Assembly: GCF_001757995.1 (NCBI RefSeq)
Contig: NZ_LXLV01000032.1
Span: 40,572 to 104,571, forward strand
Source: Bacillus mycoides
GTDB lineage: Bacteria > Bacillota > Bacilli > Bacillales > Bacillaceae_G
Length of the DNA stretch: 64,000 bases
Direction: 5' to 3'
Part shown: one piece after another, positions 8,243-17,482 of the stretch
Layout: each line of letters begins with the position of its first letter
Numbering within the stretch: the stretch's first letter is position 1
Translations under genes and position numbers: made by a program
Notes under the pieces: generated by a model
Seen by the model: the letters and a program-made list of their open reading frames with translations, nothing else
Told to the model about the DNA's origin: nothing
The model's database searches: none

Positions 8243-9828
8243 TCCTCTTCACTTCCTTTCCGTACATAGTCTTTTAAATTCAACATTTTTGGACGTCGCT
8301 TCATCATCTGTATTGGCATACGAACGATAAAGTCCTTCCAATCAGTAAATTGATATAAGACAGCCGGGCTAGCATACGGTACACCAAAACTTTTAAGCCT
8401 TGCAATATGACTGCATATAAATAGGAAAAATAGAATAACTCCATATAATCCGAATATGGCAGCGAAAAACATCGCTACAAAGCGAAGAATACGTAATGGG
8501 ATTGCTGTACTATAATGAGAAAGTGCAAAAGAAGAAATAGCTGTGGCCGCCACAACAATCACCATGATTGGACTCACGATTCCAGCTGATACAGCAGCTT
8601 GCCCAATGATTAATCCACCTACAATTCCCATCGCTGAACCAATCGGTTTAGGTAGTCGTAACCCTGCTTCTCGTAAAATTTCAATCGCAATTTCCATAAA
8701 TAATCCTTCTATAATTGCAGGAAAGGGAACGCCTTCCCGCCCTCCTATAATTGAAATGGCTAACTTAGTTGGAATCAATCCAGGATGGAATGGAATGAAA
8801 TAAATGAAATGTACAGAGCGGGAGCAAATAGAGAAATAATAGCTGTTCCAAAGCGCAATAAACGAATCAATGTACCTGGTATCCAACGTTCATAGTAGTC
8901 TTCAGGCGATTGCATCATCATACTAAATGTAACCGGAACAATTAATGCAAAAGGTGTTCCATCCAATAAAATTGCAACCCTTCCTTCCATTAATGCAGCG
9001 ATAACTTTATCAGGACGTTCCGTACTCTGTACTTGCGGGAAGGGACTAAGATAATTATCTTCAATTAGTTGTTCTACATAACCTGACTCTGGCACATTAT
9101 CAATATTAATTTTCTGAATTCGCTTCTTAACTTCTTCTACTAATTCTGGAACAGCAATCTCTTTCATAAAGGCAACAACCAACTCTTTCTTAGCCCGTTC
9201 TCCTACATGAAATTTCACTAATGATAATCCTTCATTTTCACCGTGTAACCGCAACAAAGCAGTATTGTCCGACAAAACTTCTGTGAAACCTACCCGTGGA
9301 CCTCTGACCGATCCTTCTGATACTGGCTCTTCAACATTACGTGTTTTTCCTTTTTTTGTATTAAGTTATGAAAACATCTGATAATCCATCAATTAATAAT
9401 GCCGTTGAACCCATTAACACTTTTGACATCATTTTTTGCACAGATTGTACTTCCTCCACTCCACTAATAGGAAGAACTCGGTTTTTAATAAACTCTTTTG
9501 AAACACTATCTTTCATATTAGATGATTCATCTTTATACTCATCAGGAAAATTACACATTAATGATTTCATAATTTGCATATCAATAAGATCTTTATCTGA
9601 CAGCCCTTCTACAAAAACAAGAACTGCCCGGATGCTAGTCCCGCCGATATTAAACTCTCGACAATAAACATCCGAATTATCAAGAGCTTCTTTTTTTATA
9701 ACCTCTAAATCTAAGTTGAAATCACCTGTAAAGTAGTCTTCAGAAACTTGGATCGCGTTATTCTCATATGTATTGCCTTGTTCTTGGCTTTGATTAACTA
9801 TTGAATCCTGCGCTTTCACCTTCATCAC
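8239..9828 (-). pseudogene. Spore germination receptor A subunit, broken by two frameshifts
   Basis: Three frames join into one GerXA protein. The N-terminal part (9828 to about 9365) ends '[12 protein letters not shown]'. The middle part reads '[20 protein letters not shown]', the signature of the family, through '[16 protein letters not shown]'. The last part continues '[20 protein letters not shown]' to '[12 protein letters not shown]'. One extra base near 9362-9366 and a 5-base tandem duplication (CATTC, about 8784-8793) break the frame. Removing these 6 bases leaves 1584 bases, exactly 528 codons, the normal size for a GerA subunit. B and C remain open, so the receptor as a whole is probably inactive. 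Confidence 0.88.
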
Positions 9829-9905
9829 TCTTTCTCAAAAAAACTTCCTATACTACTCTTCTTTACATATCAATATTTGTTTTCACTTGAATGTAGTTCG
9901 TTATA

Positions 9906-10031
9906 TTATTCTTTTTCTAATGTGCGAATCCAACTAAAAAATCTTGAAATTATATATGGAATGAAAAGTACGATAAAGGCTTGTATAAAAACTTTCCACT
10001 CAGGTACATACAAAACAATCGTGTCCCACAT
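9906..10031 (-). CDS. Small membrane peptide upstream of the ger operon
   Basis: A 41-codon ORF begins MWDTIVLYVPEWKVFIQAF and continues with a hydrophobic span and a basic/aromatic end (SRFFSWIRTLEKE). It has ATG and a moderate ribosome site (aggatga). One membrane helix is predicted. Small membrane 'D' proteins are known beside some ger operons, but this one is shorter and I cannot assign it. It lies about 80 bases before gerA on the same strand. Confidence 0.45.
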   Translation of the reverse strand: MWDTIVLYVPEWKVFIQAFIVLFIPYIISRFFSWIRTLEKE

Positions 10032-10202
10032 TTTTATCATCCTATAACAATACATAATTTTAGAAATTCCTCACTCAATTGGAATTTCTTACGAATTATT
10101 ATGTCTGATAAGAAAAATTTTAATGCACTTAAAACTTCATCATACATTTCATCTATATTTTTCGTTGTATATTCAAAATGATCATTCTATATCAGACCAA
10201 CA

Positions 10203-10256
10203 AAAAAGAAGGTGGCCTAAAAATCAGTTTTACTGACTTTATCGGCAACCTTCTTT
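10203..10256 (-). terminator. Terminator of the MMPL exporter gene
   Basis: A long imperfect hairpin pairs aagaaggtggcc with ggcaaccttctt, with an inner stem cagttttactg. Poly-A on the plus side gives a U-run in the minus transcript. Confidence 0.6.
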
Positions 10257-12484
10257 TATAAAGTATCTTCTTTTTGTAATTGCTTTTCTTCTTTCCAAAG
10301 CTTTCCTGGCCAAAAAGCGAAGCGTCCTAAAACGACTGTAATCGCAGGCACAAGCAGCGGTCTTACAATAAATGTATCTAGCAATACACCGATTGCTGTC
10401 ACAATACCGAATTGAACAAGAACTTGAATTGGCAATGTACCTAATACTGCAAATGTTCCTGCTAAAATTAAACCTGCGGATGTAATTACACTACCTGTTT
10501 GTATAACACCATTTTTTACTGCATCCAAGTGATTTTGTTTCTTTCTGTTTTTCCATATTTCTGAAACCATAAAGATATTATAATCTTCACCTAAAGCAAC
10601 TAAAAATACGAATGCATATAACGGGATTGCCCCTTGTATCGCCGGAGCTCCCATACCGAAATGAAGTAATATCCACCCCGCTCCTAATGCAGAGAAGAAT
10701 GATAAAACGACAGTTACAATTAAGTAAATCATCGCAACGATAGAACGTAAGTAAACGAGTAAAAGTAAAGCTATGATACCAATCATAACAGGAATAATAA
10801 CCGATTCATCACGTTCAGTAATTTGTTTTGTATCATATAAGGAAGCTGTTTCTCCCCCAATCCACAATTGATCCTCAGCATTACGGATTCCTTCGTCTTT
10901 TAATACTTTTTCTACATTACTTTTCAATTTAGGAATTTGATCTAATGCTTCAATTGAGTACGGATTTTCTGCTAAAGAAACTTCATACATTTGTAATTGG
11001 TTATTTTCTTTTCCCCTCATTGGTTCTTTCACTTTTTTAACAAAAGATAATTTCTCTATTTCTTGTTTAATAGGTAAATCTTTTCCTTTTGAATCAACTA
11101 CAATCTTTACTGGTGCTAATTCTCCAGCTGAAAAATGATCCGTAATTAATGTAAATCCTTCGCGTGATGGCATATCTTTCGGGAATGATTCTAATAAATC
11201 GTACGTGTATTGAATACGCGGTACAAATGAAGCCAATCCTCCTAATAAAAATACGGTTAGCATAATAATTGTCCACGGTTTACGTACAACAAGATCACCA
11301 AGCTTTTTACTAAAGGCCCCATCTGTAGTTTTTACTTTTAAAACTTTCTTTTTCGAAAACTCTTCATTCATTGCAGTTGTTCTCGGTATGAATGGGAAGA
11401 ATGCAATTCTACCGAAAATTAATAATAATGCCGGAAGAATTGTTAATGCAGCGATTCCCATTATGAAAACAGCAACACTGAATGGTACTGCAAATCGATG
11501 AAAGGCACCATATTGAGCAAGTAATAATGTTCCTAATCCTAATACTACAGTTAGTGCACTCATTATAATTGCACCACCTGAAGCTTTTATCGCAAGTTGC
11601 AGTGCTTTATATTTACTTTCTTCTTCTAACAGATACTCCCTATATCTTGAAATTAAAAATAGACAGTAATCCGTTCCTGCTCCAAACAGTAAGACAGTCA
11701 TAATCGATATAGCCTGTGCATCTACTTTAATCCATCCATTGTCTGCTAAAAAGCCCAGGGTCGGACTGATAATTCCATATGCAAAGCCAACAACAAGTAA
11801 AGGTAAAATTGCTAAAATTGGAGAGCGATACAATAAAATTAATAAAACTAATACAAGTAATACAGTAGCAACTAATAATTTCACATCAGCTTGACTAAAT
11901 AAACTTACCGCATCCGTTTGAATACCTACAGGTCCAGATAATCGAACATGTAAACCAGAGTCGGTAATTTTTTGTTTGAACGGATCTTCATCCACTTTAC
12001 TACTCACTATTTTTCGTAACTCTTCTAAATTACCTTTTAATATATCCGTTCCAGCAGATTTATTAAAAAATATTGGTGTGACAAATGATGTACCATCTTT
12101 TGATGCACTTTTTGATAATACTTGCTCTGGAATTGTATCAAATGGTGGTAATGTTGATTGTTCTTTTAAAGGACTGGCCTTTAACTCTTTATAAACGTCT
12201 TGTATGAGTTTATAATCCTTTGACTGTAATCCACCATCTCGATGCCATACTACTAACAACGGATTTCCTGCATTATTAGGAAATTCTTTTTTCATAAGTG
12301 CTTCAGCTTGCTGTGACATAGATGTTTCAGGTAAATTTTTCGGATTCGGTTCTTTCATACTGTTTACTTGTGGTAACGTAAATGAAAGTACCAGTGTAAT
12401 AAGAATCCAAACCGATAAAGTTATCCATTGCGTATTCTTCCCTGCTACAAGCTTCCCTAACATATTTAACGGGTGCTTTTTCAT
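10256..12484 (-). CDS. MMPL/RND-type membrane exporter
   Basis: The 742-residue protein has the two-fold MMPL layout: a signal-like first helix, an extracellular loop (about residues 60-195), six helices, a second loop (about 430-555), and six more helices. The helix motif 'GAGTDYCLFLISRYREYL' (about residues 268-285) and its partner 'ALGEDYNIFMVSEIW' carry the Asp-Tyr pair typical of proton-relay helices. The family exports lipids or hydrophobic drugs. It is transcribed divergently from a TetR gene across a short palindromic gap, so repression by that regulator is likely. Confidence 0.88.
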   Translation of the reverse strand: MKKHPLNMLGKLVAGKNTQWITLSVWILITLVLSFTLPQVNSMKEPNPKNLPETSMSQQAEALMKKEFPNNAGNPLLVVWHRDGGLQSKDYKLIQDVYKELKASPLKEQSTLPPFDTIPEQVLSKSASKDGTSFVTPIFFNKSAGTDILKGNLEELRKIVSSKVDEDPFKQKITDSGLHVRLSGPVGIQTDAVSLFSQADVKLLVATVLLVLVLLILLYRSPILAILPLLVVGFAYGIISPTLGFLADNGWIKVDAQAISIMTVLLFGAGTDYCLFLISRYREYLLEEESKYKALQLAIKASGGAIIMSALTVVLGLGTLLLAQYGAFHRFAVPFSVAVFIMGIAALTILPALLLIFGRIAFFPFIPRTTAMNEEFSKKKVLKVKTTDGAFSKKLGDLVVRKPWTIIMLTVFLLGGLASFVPRIQYTYDLLESFPKDMPSREGFTLITDHFSAGELAPVKIVVDSKGKDLPIKQEIEKLSFVKKVKEPMRGKENNQLQMYEVSLAENPYSIEALDQIPKLKSNVEKVLKDEGIRNAEDQLWIGGETASLYDTKQITERDESVIIPVMIGIIALLLLVYLRSIVAMIYLIVTVVLSFFSALGAGWILLHFGMGAPAIQGAIPLYAFVFLVALGEDYNIFMVSEIWKNRKKQNHLDAVKNGVIQTGSVITSAGLILAGTFAVLGTLPIQVLVQFGIVTAIGVLLDTFIVRPLLVPAITVVLGRFAFWPGKLWKEEKQLQKEDTL

Positions 12485-12531
12485 AAAAACCCACCTTCCT
12501 TTTCCCCACCAATATTAATTATATATACTGG

Positions 12532-12547
12532 TTGGTTAATTAATCAA
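12532..12547. promoter_or_regulatory. Palindromic operator candidate between MMPL and TetR genes
   Basis: TTGGTTAATTAATCAA is a 16-base palindrome with one mismatched pair, between the divergent starts. Position and symmetry suit a TetR operator controlling both genes; this is inference. Confidence 0.5.
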
Positions 12548-12606
12548 GAATGATTAAAAAATTATGTTATAATTATCTCAATAATAAATGTCAGGAGCGA
12601 ATGTAT

Positions 12607-13230
12607 TTGGATCAAAAACAACGTCCTCTCGGAAGGCCTCGTCAAAATAAAAATACAAAATCTACAAAAGCAATCATTTTAGAAGTTGCAACTAGGTTAT
12701 TTCTCACTCAAAATTATCAAGTTGTTTCGATGGATGAGGTCGCGAAAGAATGTGGTGTTACAAAAGCAACCGTCTACTATTACTATTCAACAAAAGCGGA
12801 TTTATTTGCCGCTACTATGATTCAAATGATGGTGCGAATAAGAGAAAATATGGATCAAATCCTCTCTACAAATAAGACTTTGGAAGAAAGATTATTGGAC
12901 TTTGCTACAGTATACTTACACGCAACGATGGATATTGATATGAAGAACTTCATGAAAGATGCAAAACTATCCTTATCTGAAGAGCAATTGAAGGAATTAA
13001 AAAATGCCGAGGATAACATGTATGAAGTATTGGAAAAAGCACTCGATAATGCGACGGCCCTTGGCGAAATACCTAAAGGAGATCCTAAATTTGCTGCCCA
13101 TGCTTTCGTAGCTTTATTATCAATCGGGAATTTTAAAGATGAGAATCACAATCCTACTCTTGCAAATATAGATGAATTAGCAAAACAAATCGTTTCGTTT
13201 TATTGGAATGGGTTAAGTCATCAAAATTAA
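12607..13230 (+). CDS. TetR-family transcriptional regulator
   Basis: This protein of about 207 residues has an N-terminal helix-turn-helix: 'AIILEVATRLFL' then 'VVSMDEVAKECGVTKATVYYYY', the TetR recognition helix with its YYY ending. The C-terminal ligand domain is helical. TTG at 12607 is preferred because aggag lies 8 bases upstream; ATG at 12601 is in frame but only 3 bases from it. It is divergent from the MMPL exporter and probably represses it until an inducer binds. Confidence 0.85.
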   Translation: MDQKQRPLGRPRQNKNTKSTKAIILEVATRLFLTQNYQVVSMDEVAKECGVTKATVYYYYSTKADLFAATMIQMMVRIRENMDQILSTNKTLEERLLDFATVYLHATMDIDMKNFMKDAKLSLSEEQLKELKNAEDNMYEVLEKALDNATALGEIPKGDPKFAAHAFVALLSIGNFKDENHNPTLANIDELAKQIVSFYWNGLSHQN

Positions 13231-13246
13231 ATTGATTATATTTAAT

Positions 13247-13284
13247 AAAGAGCACGTTTGAAATCCCTTCAAACATGCTCTTTA
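13247..13284 (+). terminator. Terminator of the TetR gene
   Basis: Stem aaagagcacgtttga/tcaaacatgctcttt followed by a T-rich tail. Confidence 0.65.
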
Positions 13285-13356
13285 TTAATTTAAGGGTTTT
13301 ATTTATATACTAGCAATTAGATTATACTTTAGCACCGATTAACAAAAAATTCTTAT

Positions 13357-14010
13357 CTACAGCTTTTGAATTTGTGCATTTATATTCCCCTTACTTAATC
13401 CACCATGGTAACAAACTACCGAATCAATTTCTAAATTTAAATACTTCTTCAAAGAATTTTGCGCTTCCTTTACGTCCAAAGTAGTTGGGGCATGAATTCC
13501 CCCTAAAATTCCGTTTACGCTATACATTGAATCCCCAGCGATAAGAGTTTTACTTTGTCTCAAATATAAACTAATATGACCAGGAGTGTGCCCTGGGGTA
13601 TGAATAATAAGAATACCACCGCAATATGGAAGTTCTTGACCGTCAATCAAAGTATCACTCACTTTTCCTTTCGGAGGATTCTGTACTTGTGCATCCTTCA
13701 ATAAAGGTAACTCCCCCTCGATATATGGCTTATCTAGTTCGTGAGCATAAACTTTTATATTACTTCCACAGTTTTGTAATAGTTCAGGAAGACTACCTAT
13801 ATGATCTATATCTTGATGCGTCAAAATCACGGCTTTTAGTTTATCAAACGATACTCCAACCTTACCCATTTCTACTCGTATATCTTCAATTTGTCCAGGA
13901 AATCCAGTATCTATTAAAACTGCCATTTCATTATCCCATAAAAGAATTGGATGAATAATAAACCCTTGAAATTCAATATGTAACATCTCTACTCCCTTAG
14001 CAATCTCCAT
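13357..14010 (-). CDS. Metallo-beta-lactamase-fold hydrolase
   Basis: The 217-residue protein has the MBL fold. The metal motif reads THQDIDHIG (residues about 64-72), so the second His of HxHxDH is Asp, a variant seen in some Bacillus subfamilies. Further ligands appear in 'HTPGHTPGHISLYL' and 'GDSMYS', with a late His in 'VVCYHGG'. The start has the ribosome site aaaggag. Probable function is hydrolysis of an ester, thioester or lactone; the substrate cannot be assigned. Confidence 0.82.
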   Translation of the reverse strand: MEIAKGVEMLHIEFQGFIIHPILLWDNEMAVLIDTGFPGQIEDIRVEMGKVGVSFDKLKAVILTHQDIDHIGSLPELLQNCGSNIKVYAHELDKPYIEGELPLLKDAQVQNPPKGKVSDTLIDGQELPYCGGILIIHTPGHTPGHISLYLRQSKTLIAGDSMYSVNGILGGIHAPTTLDVKEAQNSLKKYLNLEIDSVVCYHGGLSKGNINAQIQKL

Positions 14011-14092
14011 TACTTTAGTCTCCTTTATTATTAGGTTTTTAAAATCTAAAAATAGATTTGACTACATAAAAAACTAAATAAATAAAGCCCTG

Positions 14093-14500
14093 CTAGCGTT
14101 TAATACGTTTCGTCATACCAATCGAAAATTCCTCAAATCCAATTGATTCATAGTAAGGTTTTAAATCTTCAACGCACATAAGTTGTGGAATAACTCGTTT
14201 TTGTTCGCAGTGCCGGATTAATCGTTCCACTATTTCCTTTCCAATGCCTTTGGACTGATATTCCGGTAATACACACACTCCGCAAATAATGCCCGTAATT
14301 ACACCATCTGATATAATCCGTCCCATCCCTACTAACTTTTGGTCATCAAAAACATAAATTGCATACCAACTTTGCTTACACATGCGTTCTAACTCGTAAA
14401 CCGATAATTTAAGAGAATTCCATCCTAAAGATTCATACATAGTTAATAATTCATTGAAATCTTTAGGGGGTTCAATTGTGTAATTTAAAATAGTTTTCAT
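14093..14500 (-). CDS. GNAT family N-acetyltransferase
   Basis: A 135-residue protein from ATG 14500 (MKTILNYTIEPPKDF), which has the ribosome site gggag 7 bases upstream. The in-frame extension to 14581 has none. The acetyl-CoA loop is 'YQSKGIGKEIVERLIRHC', and the final motif is 'LKPYYESIGFEEF'. Short GNATs of this shape acetylate small molecules; the acceptor is unknown. Confidence 0.82.
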   Translation of the reverse strand: MKTILNYTIEPPKDFNELLTMYESLGWNSLKLSVYELERMCKQSWYAIYVFDDQKLVGMGRIISDGVITGIICGVCVLPEYQSKGIGKEIVERLIRHCEQKRVIPQLMCVEDLKPYYESIGFEEFSIGMTKRIKR

Positions 14501-14751
14501 GTAAATACTCCCTATTATCCTTTTTATTTTTATTCCAAAAAATTTTTGGCCGTCGTTAAACTGACTAGAACAATACTTCAATAAGAAAAAATGAAACTCC
14601 TCCTCTTTAAGAACATAAGGAACTTAATAAGATTGGTACCATATATATTTCTCTATTTAATATTTGTTTAGTATATCAACTAATGGTGAGTATAAAATAT
14701 ATACATTTCAACCATCACCAAATACTGTATCTAATTTACAATTATAAGAAA

Positions 14752-14788
14752 AAGAAGGTATCTCATCTTTGTGAGATACCTTCTTTTA
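14752..14788 (-). terminator. Terminator beyond the small YjcZ-like gene
   Basis: Strong stem aagaaggtatctca/tgagataccttctt. On the minus strand it ends in a T-run. Confidence 0.65.
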
Positions 14789-14809
14789 TATCAATCTATC
14801 ATTATATTA

Positions 14810-14881
14810 TCAACCAAAAATCATACAGCTACATACGATAAGAACAAACAAAACTAATAAACTATTTGAGAAATAACCCAT
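14810..14881 (-). CDS. 23-residue hydrophobic peptide, YjcZ-like sporulation peptide
   Basis: The ORF starts MGYFSNSLLVLFVLIV and ends CSCMIFG. The length, MGY start and single hydrophobic span resemble the short YjcZ/sporulation-associated peptides of Bacillus. It has a good ribosome site (aaagggg) and its own terminator about 20 bases downstream. Identity is tentative because the peptide is so short. The surrounding 14501-15069 stretch shows nothing else. Confidence 0.5.
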   Translation of the reverse strand: MGYFSNSLLVLFVLIVCSCMIFG

Positions 14882-15074
14882 AGAATACTACCCCTTTATT
14901 TAATTATGTAAAAGATTTTACCATAAAATTATTAATAGTATAATGACTGAAAATGACATTGGCTTCATTAGTTTTTTATGTATAAAGTAATATTTTTAAT
15001 CTTTACATTCCCCTCTCACAAAAAACTTTCACTTTTCTTCTACTGTATTTCTCACGATTTAAATAATCTCATAT

Positions 15075-15094
15075 TAGTAAATAAATAATTACTA
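15075..15094. promoter_or_regulatory. MarR operator candidate 1
   Basis: TAGTAA-N8-TTACTA, inside a longer perfect 11-bp inverted repeat (catattagtaa ... ttactaatatg, 15070-15099). It lies about 80 bases upstream of the MarR gene. Confidence 0.55.
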
Positions 15095-15127
15095 ATATGA
15101 ATGTAATCATTTGATTTTAAGTGAAAA

Positions 15128-15147
15128 TAGTAATAAAATAATTACTA
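15128..15147. promoter_or_regulatory. MarR operator candidate 2
   Basis: A second TAGTAA-N8-TTACTA with the same 8-base spacer length, 53 bases from the first centre to centre (about five helical turns) and 24 bases before the MarR start. Two identical half-site pairs suggest autoregulation with cooperative binding. Confidence 0.6.
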
Positions 15148-15171
15148 AATTGATAAAGGACACGAAAAATA

Positions 15172-15612
15172 ATGACTAATAAAGAATTAACAAACGAATA
15201 CATGAATTTATTATTAAATATGTCAGGTACTTTCAAATTATTATCAGAGAAATCCACTGAATTTACACATTTAGAGCAACACATAGTTGAGTATATTGCC
15301 CAGCAAAAAGTCGCTGTAAATTTAAAAATGATTGCTAGTTATTTAAACATACCTAAACAACAATTAAGTGTAACCGTTCGTAATTTAGAGCAAAACGGAT
15401 ACATTGTAAAAAAACAAGATACAGTGGATAAACGAGCTGTTTTAATTTCCTTAACAGATAAAGCTGAAAAAGCACATTATGAAAGATGGAAACAAATTTA
15501 TAATAATTTCACTAGTAATCTTGAAAAACTCAGTGAAGAAGATCAACGTGATTTAACTTACGGACTGTATAAAACAAATAAAATGCTATCAAAAATGCTA
15601 AATAACGACTAA
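15172..15612 (+). CDS. MarR-family transcriptional regulator
   Basis: The 146-residue protein has the winged-helix layout of MarR. The recognition region is 'MIASYLNIPKQQLSVTVRNL' (about residues 51-70), followed by the wing 'GYIVKKQDTVDKRAVLISLT' with the family's D-x-R signature (DKR). It is followed 44 bases later by a methyltransferase gene with no terminator between, so the two form an operon. Two matching palindromes upstream suggest it represses itself and the methyltransferase. The signal is unknown. Confidence 0.87.
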   Translation: MTNKELTNEYMNLLLNMSGTFKLLSEKSTEFTHLEQHIVEYIAQQKVAVNLKMIASYLNIPKQQLSVTVRNLEQNGYIVKKQDTVDKRAVLISLTDKAEKAHYERWKQIYNNFTSNLEKLSEEDQRDLTYGLYKTNKMLSKMLNND

Positions 15613-15656
15613 TCATATATATATAATATTTTTTATTATTAAACGGGGGACGTTTC

Positions 15657-16481
15657 ATGGTTAAAGAAATAGATTTACAATCAGTTCAAGGTACTATGCT
15701 TATTCCACTATGGGGACGAGCATATGGTAGTGAGAAAAACAAGGATATTTTAGATGATACGGAAGCTATTCGGATTATTAAAGAATGCGACTTTGATTTC
15801 TCTAAAATAGCAGATACATTTGGCGAATATGGATGTATCACTTACATTACCCGTGCAAGAAAAATAGACGATACTATTAAACAATTTATTAGAAAACATC
15901 CGAATGCTACTATAGTAAATATCGGTTCTGGACTAGACACTACTTTTTCAAGAATTGATAACGGTACTATACAGTGGTATAACCTTGATTTGCCTGATGC
16001 GATCGCTTTCCGCAAAACATTAATTGAAGATACACCACGAAATATAAGCATTGCCAAATCATTTTTTGACACTTCTTGGTTCAACGATATAAAATATGAT
16101 CCAAAAGACGGTATTCTTTTTATATCAGCAGGTGTGTTTTATTACTTTAAAGAAGAAGAACTGAAGGAGATATTTGTCGCTATGGCAAAACGTTTTCCTG
16201 GAGGAGAGTTATATTTTGATGCTGAATCAAAGTTCGCACTGACACTTTCGAATGCTACTGTAAAAAAATCTGGTAATAACGGCGCTATGATGTATTTTTA
16301 CGTAAATAATCCAAAGACAATAGAAAAGTGGTCTTCTAACATAAAAATATTAAGCTGCTCCCCTTTCTTTAAACATATACCTACAAATAAAGATTGGGAT
16401 GGAAGTACACGAATTATGATGCGGATTGTAAATTTAATAAAGATGTTGAAGTTTGTTCATCTACGGTTTGAAAAACGATAA
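15657..16481 (+). CDS. Class I SAM methyltransferase, LCM (leucine carboxyl methyltransferase) type
   Basis: The 274-residue protein carries 'ATIVNIGSGLDTTFSRID' (about residues 83-100), the SAM-binding motif I of the LCM/PPM-like family, then 'WYNLDLPDAI' (motif II acidic residue) and 'ILFISAGVFYYF'. An RNA- or DNA-specific signature is absent. Bacterial LCM-fold enzymes often modify small molecules or polyketides. It shares an operon with the MarR regulator, which points to an inducible modification or detoxification role. That role is inference. Confidence 0.8.
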   Translation: MVKEIDLQSVQGTMLIPLWGRAYGSEKNKDILDDTEAIRIIKECDFDFSKIADTFGEYGCITYITRARKIDDTIKQFIRKHPNATIVNIGSGLDTTFSRIDNGTIQWYNLDLPDAIAFRKTLIEDTPRNISIAKSFFDTSWFNDIKYDPKDGILFISAGVFYYFKEEELKEIFVAMAKRFPGGELYFDAESKFALTLSNATVKKSGNNGAMMYFYVNNPKTIEKWSSNIKILSCSPFFKHIPTNKDWDGSTRIMMRIVNLIKMLKFVHLRFEKR

Positions 16482-16498
16482 ATCTATAGCTTATACAA

Positions 16499-16527
16499 AA
16501 AAGACCTCAATTTTAAGAGGTCTTTTT
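16499..16527. terminator. Bidirectional terminator
   Basis: Stem aaaagacctc/gaggtctttt with an 8-base loop, between convergent methyltransferase and GNAT genes. Confidence 0.75.
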
Positions 16528-16531
16528 GTTC

Positions 16532-17059
16532 CTATTTTTTAAATAGGCTACTTGCTAACTCACGTTTGTATCGAATAGATGTGAAATCTTTGTCTACAGG
16601 AAGCCCATATGAAGGTCTTTCATCTTGATATATAAAGCCAACTGCTTCATAAAACGGAATTCCCATAAAATTATCTTTTGCAACTGAAACCCATTGTTCC
16701 TTTGCACCACGTTCAATTTGATTATTTGTAATAATAGAAAGTAATTCTGTACCGATACCCTCTCTTTTTCTATTTGGATTTAAATATATTACAAATAACT
16801 CTGCTGTTTCTTTACCAGTGAAACCACCTCCACCAGCACCGAGTATTTCTCCATTATCACTTGCAACAAACCAACCATTCCACTCTTGGTTAATATTTAA
16901 TATTTCACTTCTCACCCTGTCATCATTGTAAAATTCCTTAATCGTACTTTCTATGTATTGCTGAGGCAACAAACCTGGATATGTATTTCTATAACCGTCT
17001 GAACACACTTTAATAATCCCTTGTAAATCTTCTACTCTTGCTTTTCTATATTCAATCAT
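16532..17059 (-). CDS. GNAT family N-acetyltransferase
   Basis: The 175-residue protein has the acetyl-CoA loop 'NRKREGIGTELLSIITNNQ' and the late segment 'GIPFYEAVGFIYQDERPSY'. The start MIEYRKARVEDL has the ribosome site ggagg. It ends 5 bases from a shared terminator. Acceptor unknown; single-gene unit. Confidence 0.85.
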   Translation of the reverse strand: MIEYRKARVEDLQGIIKVCSDGYRNTYPGLLPQQYIESTIKEFYNDDRVRSEILNINQEWNGWFVASDNGEILGAGGGGFTGKETAELFVIYLNPNRKREGIGTELLSIITNNQIERGAKEQWVSVAKDNFMGIPFYEAVGFIYQDERPSYGLPVDKDFTSIRYKRELASSLFKK

Positions 17060-17144
17060 ATTGCATCCTCCCGTTCTTTAAATAAACAATTCACACCTTA
17101 TATAATTCAATATTCCAATCATTAACCCTCTCTTTGTTTTTATA

Positions 17145-17436
17145 CTATATTTCTAAAAACTCTATAATCGCTTCACATACATTATCTGTTTCTTCAATAT
17201 CTGAAAAATGAGCACTATTTTCAAATATAACAAGTTTACTATTCTTCATATGATTCGTTATCCTTTACTCATTTCCACACCAGTATTATAGTCCTACGCT
17301 CCAACAATGACACATGTATCTTAAACCATTAATGCGCTCAATAAGCGGTACAATTGATTTCGTTTCAAAAATAACTTTACTCACCTTCCCTGTATTACTT
17401 AAATGACTTTCTTCCCAAACTCTTTCGATACATTGA
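17145..17436 (-). pseudogene. C-terminal remnant of an alpha/beta hydrolase
   Basis: Minus-strand fragments read 'CIERVWEESHLSNTGKVSKV', then after frame changes 'NTGVEMSK', then 'MKNSKLVIFENSAHFSDIEE' to TAG at 17145. The final piece is the usual last strand and catalytic-His region (SAH) of a prolyl-aminopeptidase-like hydrolase. At least one in-frame stop and two frame shifts are present, and the N-terminal two thirds, including the nucleophile, are gone. The rest of the 17060-17482 gap holds nothing else I recognise. Confidence 0.6.
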
Positions 17437-17482
17437 ATCTATAACATCACTTAATTTTTATAAATAAATAATACATATTTAT

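Noticed and set aside
9981-10181. Plus-strand 66-residue frame
   Set aside because: Antisense to the better supported small minus-strand peptide, without a ribosome site and with random-like composition.
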